Shown here piece after piece: positions 6,752 to 12,200 of a stretch of 12,200 nucleotides of DNA (its first letter is position 1; each line of letters begins with the position of its first letter). Source of the DNA: Myxococcota bacterium (GTDB taxonomy: Bacteria > Myxococcota_A > UBA9160 > PR03). The position numbers and the translations under genes were made by a program. Location: contig JASJBO010000256.1 in NCBI GenBank assembly GCA_030066475.1, positions 1-12,200 on the forward strand, written 5' to 3'. The notes below the pieces were generated by a model that searched no databases, was not told where the DNA came from, and saw nothing but the letters and a program-made list of their open reading frames with translations.

Positions 6752-6767
6752 TGGCAGGATCCGGATA
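6752..6767 (+). promoter_or_regulatory. Candidate AraC-family operator upstream of the AraC gene (autoregulation)
   Basis: TGGCAGGATCCGGATA, 65 nt before ATG 6833. Its orientation relative to the gene is opposite to that at the three PEP-CTERM genes: the GGATA end faces the AraC start. It is followed by GGATCC again at 11-bp spacing, which might give a weak second contact. Autoregulation is common in this family; here it is inferred. Confidence 0.6.
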
Positions 6768-6982
6768 GGATCCGCGCCGGCCCCGCCTGCGGGACGTGGG
6801 ACGTGTCCGGCGCGCGATGTAGACTTGCTCCGATGGCCGCAGAAGAGCCCGTCTACTCGGACCTTCGCTCGGACGACGTCGACGAGGTCTCGGCGTGGAT
6901 AGGGCAGGACCGCTGGAGCAACGAGATCATCCAGCTCTCGCCGGGTCGCTTGCGCTTCCGGGAGCAGATGGTCCGTTTCCCC
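6752..6982 (+). repeat. Intact partner of the duplicated AraC 5' segment
   Basis: Blocks 6752-6821 and 6932-6982 are the parent-like copies of 5145-5214 and 5217-5267. No similarity extends to the left of 6752 or 5145, so the duplicated tract begins exactly at the operator motif. Confidence 0.8.
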
Positions 6983-7774
6983 GGCTGGTGGATGAGCCTC
7001 ATGGAGTTCGGTCAGACGGTGCTGTTCCGGGAACGCAAGGCCAGCGAGGGGCTGAGCGTCGGACTGATCGCCGCTGCGTCGCGCGCACCGCGCCTCGAAG
7101 GCGTCGAGGCGTCGAAGCGCGACTTCGTCATGCGCCCGGGGCATGCCGAAGGCGAGTACGTGCTGCCAGCCGGAACGCGCACGGTCAACATCGAGATCGA
7201 CGCGGCCTTCGTCGGCGGCTGCGAGGTGGAGCGGGGCGTCGTTGCCATCCCCGGGGTGTCGAGGCAGCGCAGCGCCCTGATCGCCGCGTGCCGTACGCTC
7301 GCCGATTGCACCCGGCCGGGCGGTCCCGAGGGTGGCGAGGCGCCGCACGCGAAGCGCCGGACGACCGACGCGGCGGCCCACTCGGTCGTCGACGCGCTGC
7401 GTGGGCTGGTCGCCGCGCACGCGCGAGGCCGGCCGCCGGCGCGCGGTCGCGAACAGATGGCCCTGGTCAGCCGGGCGACGGCACGTCTGGAAGAGAGCGA
7501 CGGCGCACTGCGGATTCCGCAGCTGGCCCGTGAGCTTGCGGTCTCCGAACGCACCCTGCACCGGGTGTTCCAGACCTGCCTCGGCGTCGGCCCCGCCGAG
7601 TTCGAGCAGCTTCGGCGCCTCCACGCCTTCCGGTCAGGTCTGCGGTCCCGAGGGCCGGGACACGGTCACATTGCCGAGGCGGCGTCGGAGGTCGGGTTCG
7701 GCCACCTGGGTCGGCTCTCGGCGCTCTACCGCAGGCACTTCGGCGAGCTCCCGAGCCAGACGCTGCGCTCGTAG
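6833..7774 (+). CDS. AraC family transcriptional regulator
   Basis: Role: cytoplasmic DNA-binding regulator. Seen: 313 aa from ATG 6833; a GTG at 6803 would add ten residues. Residues 30-200 form an AraC-binding-like sensor domain opening with QLSPGRLRFREQMVRF, a pattern shared by AraC proteins with the AraC_binding_2/EutR-like N-terminus. After an Arg-rich linker the C-terminal domain has two HTHs: LRIPQLARELAVSERTLHRVF (about 226-250) and HIAEAASEVGFGHLGRLSALYRRHFGELP (about 278-305, the usual conserved second HTH ending in F..P). No Shine-Dalgarno is visible; a TAGACT hexamer 7 nt before the ATG would allow a leaderless transcript, but this is weak. The upstream copy of the window-wide motif suggests autoregulation, and the same motif before three PEP-CTERM genes suggests its targets. 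The effector is unknown. Confidence 0.92.
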   Translation: MAAEEPVYSDLRSDDVDEVSAWIGQDRWSNEIIQLSPGRLRFREQMVRFPGWWMSLMEFGQTVLFRERKASEGLSVGLIAAASRAPRLEGVEASKRDFVMRPGHAEGEYVLPAGTRTVNIEIDAAFVGGCEVERGVVAIPGVSRQRSALIAACRTLADCTRPGGPEGGEAPHAKRRTTDAAAHSVVDALRGLVAAHARGRPPARGREQMALVSRATARLEESDGALRIPQLARELAVSERTLHRVFQTCLGVGPAEFEQLRRLHAFRSGLRSRGPGHGHIAEAASEVGFGHLGRLSALYRRHFGELPSQTLRS

Positions 7775-7881
7775 GGGCACGCCCGCTCCCTCAAGGACGC
7801 GTTGTACGTAGACCATGCGGCTGGCCACCCGCGATGCGTTCCCGGCCGCGCAGCCTCCGGCGCGTTGGCCCGGGTACGGGC

Positions 7882-8622
7882 ATGGGGCACCATGCGGCCG
7901 TGCTGCGCTACTCGGTCGTCGCCGCGGGGATCTTGTCGCTCGCCGTGCTCCCCGCTGCGTCGACGGCTGATGCGACCCTCGCGATCGCCTTCCTGGAGGG
8001 CTCGATCGACCAGTCTGCCAGCCGGGCGGTGATGGAGGAGGCGTATCGCCGCCTTGGCGTCTCCGTGTCCTTCTCGGTCGCCCCCGCCGGCAGGGCGATG
8101 GAGGCGGTGAGCGAGGGACGACTGGATGGCGAGCTACAGCACTACAGCGGGATGGAGAAGCGCTACCCCGACGTGCTGCGCATCCCGATCCCCATCAACT
8201 ACATCGACATGACCGCCTTCTCGCGACAGTTCGACTTCCCCATCCGCGGATGGCACAGCCTTCGGCCCTACCGGATCGGCATCGTCGCCGGCATCGTCCC
8301 CGCGGAGGAGGGCACCCGGGGCATGAACGTGCGGAAGGCCGCCGGCAACGCGGAGCTGCTGGACCTGCTCCACGGCGGGAAGATCGACGTGGCCGTCATG
8401 GATCGCGTTGCCGGACGGCGGGCGGCGGTCCGGGACCCGCGCGGCGGCATCCACGCAGTGAAGGGCTCGTTGGAGACCTTCTTCGTCTACCACTACCTGC
8501 ATGCGCAGCACGCGGAGCTCGCGGCGCGTCTGCGCGAGGTGCTGGAGGCAATGCTGCTCGACGGGACGACCCAACGCCTGCGTGCCCTCGCCCACGAGCG
8601 GCTCCCGGCCGGCCCGTCTTGA
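7882..8622 (+). CDS. Periplasmic solute-binding protein, family 3 type
   Basis: Role: family-3 solute-binding proteins capture amino acids or similar small ligands in the periplasm. Seen: about 246 aa with signal peptide VLRYSVVAAGILSLAVLPAA and likely cleavage after STADA. The mature part begins LAIAFLEG, has VSFSVAPAGRAMEAVSEGRLDGEL (the usual first-lobe motif), then WHSLRPYRIGIVAGIVPAEE crossing into the second lobe, LLHGGKIDVAVMDR and a C-terminal helix. Start is uncertain: ATG 7882 is chosen; GTG 7900 or ATG 7834 are alternatives, and no strong ribosome binding site decides it. Its stop overlaps the start of the receptor cyclase, and no ABC permease or ATPase is nearby, so it probably serves as a ligand-capturing partner of that receptor rather than in transport. 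Confidence 0.82.
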   Translation: MGHHAAVLRYSVVAAGILSLAVLPAASTADATLAIAFLEGSIDQSASRAVMEEAYRRLGVSVSFSVAPAGRAMEAVSEGRLDGELQHYSGMEKRYPDVLRIPIPINYIDMTAFSRQFDFPIRGWHSLRPYRIGIVAGIVPAEEGTRGMNVRKAAGNAELLDLLHGGKIDVAVMDRVAGRRAAVRDPRGGIHAVKGSLETFFVYHYLHAQHAELAARLREVLEAMLLDGTTQRLRALAHERLPAGPS

Positions 8623-10385
8623 ACTCCGAACCGGTCCCGGTTCGACGGGCGACGATCGAGCTGCGCTTCGTCGCGATCCTGGCCGGCACGGTCCTGGCCG
8701 TCTCCGCCGTGGGGTTCACCCTGCTCTACCGGATCAGCCTCCGCCACTCGGAGGTGCAGCTCGTCGAGCTGACCCGCGCGCAGGCCCGCCTGATGGAGTC
8801 GGTGGCGGCCTTCGACGCCTACTTCCAGGGCGGCGGTGTCGAACGCGCGCCGCGCACTGCCACCCTGAGCCAGATCAAGGACGCCCATCGCTCCTTCGTG
8901 GGCTTCGGGGAGACCGGCGAGATCGTGTTGGCGGAGCGCCGCGCCGACGAGATCGTCTTCCTGCTGCCCTCGCGCAAGCAGGGGTTTCGCGTCCCGGGCC
9001 CGGTCCACTTCGGGGCCGAGCGGGCGGGGCCCATGGAGCTGGCCCTGGACGGCGGCTCCGGCGTGGTCACGGCGCTCGACTACACGGGCGAGGAGGTGCT
9101 GGCCGCCTACGAGTGGCTGCCCTTCCTGAAGATGGGTCTGGTCTGCAAGATGGACGTGGCGGAGATCCGCGCGCCGTTCCTGGAGGCGGGGCTCGCGACC
9201 GGGGCGTTCGCCCTGCTGCTCGTGGGGCTCGCCGTCGCGACCCACTGGCGACTGGTCTCGCCGCTGCTGCGCGATCTGCTGCGCTTCGCGGCGGGCATGC
9301 GCGACCGGGAGGAGCGCTACCGGACGCTGGTGGGCAACGTGCCCGGAGCGGTCTTCCGCGCCGAGGCGAGCGAGGCGCGGACGCTGCTCGAGGTGAGCGA
9401 GCCCATCGAGCAGCTCACCGGGCATCCGCCTGCTGCGCTGCTCGGCGACGCCGAGGTCGCCTTCATCGATCTGGTCGTTCCGGACGACGCCGAGATCCTG
9501 AAGCGCGCGCTGCGCGAGCACGTGCAGCCCGGGCGCAGCTTCGGCCTCGAGTACCGCATTCGCCGCAGCGACGGCGAGATCCGCTGGCTCTCCGAGCAGG
9601 GAACGGTCGCGCAGTGCGACGGTCGCGCCTGCCTGGAGGGCGTGATGCTCGACATCACCACGCGCAAGCAGGCCGAGCGAACGCTCGAGGAGCTGCCGCG
9701 CAAGCTCTCCCGGTACCTCTCGCCCCAGGTCTATCGGACGATCTTCGAGGGCGAGCGCGACGTTCGCGTCGGCAGCTCGCGCCGGAAGCTCACGGTGTTC
9801 TTCTCGGACATCGTGGGGTTCACCGCGACCAGCGACGAGCTCGATCCCGAGGACCTCTCGATCATCGTCAACACGTACCTGACGCGCATGGCGAACATCG
9901 CCAATGACCACGGCGGCACGCTCGACAAGTTCATCGGGGACGGGATCCTGGTCTTCTTCGGGGATCCCGAGACGCGCGGGATCCAGGAGGACGCGCGCGC
10001 CTGTGTGCGCATGGCGCTCGCGATGCAGGAGGCGGTCGCCGAGCTGAACCAGGCCATCCTGCGCCAGGGGGTCGATCGCCCGATCCGGATCCGGATCGGC
10101 ATCTCGACCGGCTTCTGCACCGTCGGCAACTTCGGCAGCGACAACCGCATGGACTACACCGTGCTGGGTCGTAACGTCAATCTCGCGTCCAGGCTGGAGA
10201 GCGCGGCGCCGCCCGGCGCGATCCTGATCGCGCGCGAGACCTGGCTGCTGGTGCGGGACGCCTTCGCGTGCGAGGCCCTGGAGCCGATCGTCGTGAAAGG
10301 CTTCGAGAAGCCGGTCGGAGTCTTCCGCGTGGTGGGGCCGACCGGGTCGGCGCCGAACCAGGAAGGGCCGGCTCCGTCGGTCTGA
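8619..10385 (+). CDS. Membrane receptor adenylate cyclase: Cache-like sensor, PAS, class III cyclase
   Basis: Role: makes cAMP from ATP on the cytoplasmic side in response to a periplasmic or PAS-sensed signal. Seen: 588 aa from TTG 8619, which overlaps the upstream stop as TTGA; no later start keeps the first membrane helix. TM1 is residues 17-37, a periplasmic Cache-like domain spans about 40-185 (GETGEIVLAE, GEEVLAAYEWLPFLKMGLV), TM2 about 188-209. PAS/PAC spans about 231-348 (EERYRTLVGNVPGAVFR to GVMLDITTRKQAER). The class III domain spans about 390-550. Metal Asps are D397 (FFSDIVGF) and D441 (FIGDG); K437 and D512 are the adenine-selecting pair; N521 and R525 complete the active site. 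All key residues are present, so ATP rather than GTP is the likely substrate. The gene converges on the phosphodiesterase gene with a 1-bp gap. Confidence 0.92.
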   Translation: MNSEPVPVRRATIELRFVAILAGTVLAVSAVGFTLLYRISLRHSEVQLVELTRAQARLMESVAAFDAYFQGGGVERAPRTATLSQIKDAHRSFVGFGETGEIVLAERRADEIVFLLPSRKQGFRVPGPVHFGAERAGPMELALDGGSGVVTALDYTGEEVLAAYEWLPFLKMGLVCKMDVAEIRAPFLEAGLATGAFALLLVGLAVATHWRLVSPLLRDLLRFAAGMRDREERYRTLVGNVPGAVFRAEASEARTLLEVSEPIEQLTGHPPAALLGDAEVAFIDLVVPDDAEILKRALREHVQPGRSFGLEYRIRRSDGEIRWLSEQGTVAQCDGRACLEGVMLDITTRKQAERTLEELPRKLSRYLSPQVYRTIFEGERDVRVGSSRRKLTVFFSDIVGFTATSDELDPEDLSIIVNTYLTRMANIANDHGGTLDKFIGDGILVFFGDPETRGIQEDARACVRMALAMQEAVAELNQAILRQGVDRPIRIRIGISTGFCTVGNFGSDNRMDYTVLGRNVNLASRLESAAPPGAILIARETWLLVRDAFACEALEPIVVKGFEKPVGVFRVVGPTGSAPNQEGPAPSV

Positions 10386-10386
10386 G

Positions 10387-11715
10387 TCAGTCGATGTAGC
10401 CGAGGGCGCGCAGGCTCTCCAGCATCGCCTCGTCCATGCTCGACGGGCTCGGCAGCGCGGTCTCCCGCGGGCCGTACGACGCCACCCTCCGCTTCGTCCT
10501 CGACGCCGCGAAGTCGTCGTCGAAGGCCTGCTCGAGCGGTCTGCCCTCGAGCTCCTCGGAGATCGGGAGACCCGTGAGCCAGAGGATGGTGGGCATGACG
10601 TCGTAGGGGCTCGCCTCGGGGAGCCGGTGTCCTTCCCGGACGCCGGGCCCGTGCACGAAGAGGACCCCTTTCGCCGCCAGACTGTGCGTCCCCGGCCAGG
10701 CCTTCTCGCCCCAGTCGCTGTCGACGTTCGCCTCGCAGCCGTGGTCGGAGGCGACGAGGGTCCAGGTGTCGGGCCCCGAGGCGGCCATCAGCTCGGCGAT
10801 GAAGCCGTCGACGTAGCGATAGATCCCCTCGACGACCCCGCGGTCGCGCTCGAGGTTCGGGTTGGGCCTCTCGAAGAGCTCCGGCTCGACGAGGTCCCAG
10901 GCGTGGTGCTGCACCGGGTCCGGACCGCGGAAGTAGACCATCGCGATGTCGGTAGGCCGCTCCTGGATGAGCGTCCTGGCCGAACGGAACAGCGGATAGT
11001 CGACGTTGAAGAAGGTCTTGAAGAGCGAGTAGTAGTCCTTCCGCCGGTTCCAGCGCGCGGTCTCGACGAGCTCGAGCTGCTCGGGCGACAGCCCGGCACG
11101 ATCCTGCAGGATGCGGTAGTCGAAGCTCTCGCGGTCGACCCAGCTCTCCGCCACGATCGGCCCGATCTCTGGAGGGAAGTAGTCGCGCCGATAGTCGACC
11201 ATCGCCTCGCGGTCGGCCGTGTAGTACTTGCCCTCGGCGACGAGGAAGTCGGCCAGCGCCGGGTTGGCGTGGTCCGTGACGAGCCAGCCGTCGATCTCCT
11301 CGGCCGGCCAGGTCGCCCACCAGCCGACGACACCGACCGAGACGCCATGCCGCGTCGCGATCTCCCAGAGCGCGCGCGCCCTCCGGCTCGCGCTCGAAGC
11401 CGGCACCTTCGTGCCGTTCGGCAGCTCCGTGAAGAACTCGGTGATGCCGTGGTCCTCGGGAGCGCGGCTCGTCGCCATCGACGTCCAGGCGATCGGCGAG
11501 CTGTGGGCGACCACTTCGAACGTCGTCGTGTAGGCGCCCTCGCGGACGAGGCGGGCGAACGTCGGCAGCTCGCCCCGCTCGAGCATCGGTCCGATGACCT
11601 CCCAGGCGGCACCGTCGACGCCGATGAGCAGGACGCGTCTGCCACCGTCCGGTGCGTCGGCGAACGGCGCGCACGCGGCCAGCGCGAAGGCGAGCGGGAG
11701 GACGAATCGCTTCAT
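10387..11715 (-). CDS. Lipoprotein type I phosphodiesterase / nucleotide pyrophosphatase, alkaline phosphatase superfamily
   Basis: Role: two-metal hydrolase of phosphodiester or phosphonate-type substrates outside the cytoplasm; the substrate cannot be told from sequence. Seen: 442 aa. MKRFVLPLAFALAAC gives a lipobox (LAAC, C15), so it should be a membrane-anchored lipoprotein. The full superfamily metal set is visible: D34 (LIGVDGAAW), nucleophile T78 (SPIAWTSMATSRAPEDHGI), D266 and H270 (GPDPVQHHAW), D324-H325 (ASDHG) and H344 (PGTHSLAAKG). The C-terminus LESLRALGYID is typical of this family. Start ATG 11715 has no clear Shine-Dalgarno. It faces the cyclase gene tail to tail. Nothing links it specifically to cAMP breakdown; that would be speculation. 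Confidence 0.9.
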   Translation of the reverse strand: MKRFVLPLAFALAACAPFADAPDGGRRVLLIGVDGAAWEVIGPMLERGELPTFARLVREGAYTTTFEVVAHSSPIAWTSMATSRAPEDHGITEFFTELPNGTKVPASSASRRARALWEIATRHGVSVGVVGWWATWPAEEIDGWLVTDHANPALADFLVAEGKYYTADREAMVDYRRDYFPPEIGPIVAESWVDRESFDYRILQDRAGLSPEQLELVETARWNRRKDYYSLFKTFFNVDYPLFRSARTLIQERPTDIAMVYFRGPDPVQHHAWDLVEPELFERPNPNLERDRGVVEGIYRYVDGFIAELMAASGPDTWTLVASDHGCEANVDSDWGEKAWPGTHSLAAKGVLFVHGPGVREGHRLPEASPYDVMPTILWLTGLPISEELEGRPLEQAFDDDFAASRTKRRVASYGPRETALPSPSSMDEAMLESLRALGYID

Positions 11716-11954
11716 CGGCGCTTCATGGATGGGCTCGCGCGGGCGGATCGTAGCATGGGCCCGGCCCTCTTCGAGCGACGAGCATGGGAGCGGCGAGGCG
11801 TGCGTGCTCGTTCGCGCCCGGTCCCGCGCCGGCGGCGCTCACTCCCTTCCAGAGACGTGAACCGCTCTGCCGCGGGTACTCCGCCACGTGCTGCGCTTCC
11901 CGCACGCGGTGGACGCCCTGCCGCCGCTCGCGCATCCTGCGCCCGGTCGGGCGG
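11716..11954. other. Intergenic region without a gene
   Basis: This 239-bp stretch separates the phosphodiesterase start from the stop of the next minus-strand gene. It holds the extended -10 candidate at 11747-11755 and a small GCCCG-GTC-GGGC hairpin near 11941 (right after the upstream gene's stop in its transcription direction). A 70-codon minus-strand frame here lacks protein-like features and is not called. Confidence 0.6.
11747..11755 (-). promoter_or_regulatory. Extended -10 promoter candidate for the phosphodiesterase gene
   Basis: On the minus strand TGCTACGAT matches the extended -10 form TGnTAnnnT. It lies about 31 nt before ATG 11715, leaving room for a short leader. The -35 position has no good match, so this rests on the -10 alone. 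Confidence 0.35.
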
Positions 11955-12200
11955 CTACGAGCCCCCGACCCGTGGCGCGGCGGACGCCGGCTCGAGGGCG
12001 AGCTCGAAGGCGCGCCGAGCCGCCGCGGCGGACTGCTGCGAGTCGAAGCGCTCGAGGACCACCAGCAGATCCCCGTCGGCCAGGGGGAGGAGCACCGGCG
12101 CGTAGATGTGGGGGAAGCGCTCGTGCCAGTTCGCGACCTGCCTGCGGACGCGCTCCACGTGCCGATTGGAGAAGAGCTTGACCGCGAGATAGGTGGGCTC
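11955..12200 (-). CDS. C-terminal fragment of an unrecognised protein, possibly SPOR-like
   Basis: The frame is open from the window edge to TAG at 11957-11955, giving 81 residues; the start lies outside. It begins EPTYLAVKLFSNRHVERV and ends in a low-complexity Ala/Pro tail. The predicted order strand (TYLAVKLF), helix (RHVERVRRQVANWHERF), strand (IYAPVLLPL), strand (DLLVVLERF), helix (SAAAARRAFELAL) resembles the beta-alpha-beta-beta-alpha part of a SPOR (peptidoglycan-binding) domain. The similarity is one of layout only, and the last SPOR strand is not evident. An internal GTG at 12158 is an unlikely start because the upstream residues look equally coding. Confidence 0.6.
   Translation of the reverse strand, partial: EPTYLAVKLFSNRHVERVRRQVANWHERFPHIYAPVLLPLADGDLLVVLERFDSQQSAAAARRAFELALEPASAAPRVGGS

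Noticed and set aside
5492..7624. 710-codon minus-strand frame across the propeller and AraC genes
   Set aside because: It spans two well-supported plus-strand genes, is low complexity and has no motif.
8250..8618. Upstream ATG extension of the cyclase frame
   Set aside because: It would overlap almost half of the solute-binding protein gene and adds Arg/Gly-rich sequence without domain character before the membrane helix.
10080..10099. GATCCGGATCCGGATCGG inside the cyclase gene, resembling the operator core
   Set aside because: It lacks the GGCA half and its N6 spacing, and encodes the conserved IRIRIGIS strand of the cyclase domain; codon choice explains it.
11723..11935. 70-codon minus-strand frame upstream of the phosphodiesterase
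   Set aside because: No ribosome binding site, unusual composition, and it overlaps the likely promoter.

Overview
The window is very GC-rich and carries Gram-negative export signals: type I signal peptides, a lipobox, and three C-terminal PEP-CTERM sorting tails. PEP-CTERM/exosortase systems are known from EPS- and biofilm-forming Gram-negative bacteria. With the coding style, this suggests an uncultured deltaproteobacterial-type lineage (Myxococcota- or Binatia-like). That placement is inference; no rRNA or other marker gene is present.

Layout. 1-1058 (-): XdhC/CoxI-type molybdenum-cofactor accessory factor, 3' end cut by the window. 1157-2245 (+): GT87/DUF2029 polyprenol-phosphate-dependent glycosyltransferase, divergent from xdhC. 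2462-7774: a PEP-CTERM/AraC block. It holds a 236-aa PEP-CTERM protein (+), a triple-CHRD PEP-CTERM protein (-, convergent, sharing a terminator hairpin), a seven-repeat propeller-like PEP-CTERM protein (+) and an AraC-family regulator (+). 7882-10385 (+): a family-3 solute-binding protein whose stop overlaps (TTGA) the start of a Cache-PAS-class III adenylate cyclase receptor. 10387-11715 (-): a lipoprotein phosphodiesterase of the alkaline phosphatase superfamily, ending one base from the cyclase stop. 11955-12200 (-): C-terminal piece of an unrecognised, possibly SPOR-like protein.

Main finding. The 15-bp core GGCAGGATCCGGATA occurs four times, always in intergenic DNA, 65-105 bp upstream of a start codon: before each of the three PEP-CTERM genes (same orientation relative to each gene) and before the AraC gene (opposite orientation). 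It fits the known XylS/AraC-family half-site pattern (T)GCA-N6-GGNTA. I infer a local regulon in which the AraC protein controls itself and three exosortase-sorted surface proteins. Between the CHRD and propeller genes there is also a decayed copy of the AraC promoter and 5' coding region, with a 108-nt in-frame deletion. The duplicated stretch starts at the edge of the motif, and that intergenic segment is bounded by inverted motif copies, so a small mobile element with these motifs as termini is the competing explanation.

How the genes may work together. The three PEP-CTERM proteins would be exported by Sec, recognised by an exosortase encoded elsewhere, and displayed or released at the surface, perhaps in an extracellular matrix; the GT87 enzyme could contribute to glycan synthesis. 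The solute-binding protein has no permease partner here, so it plausibly presents its ligand to the adjacent receptor cyclase and converts a periplasmic signal into cAMP. These functional links are inference.
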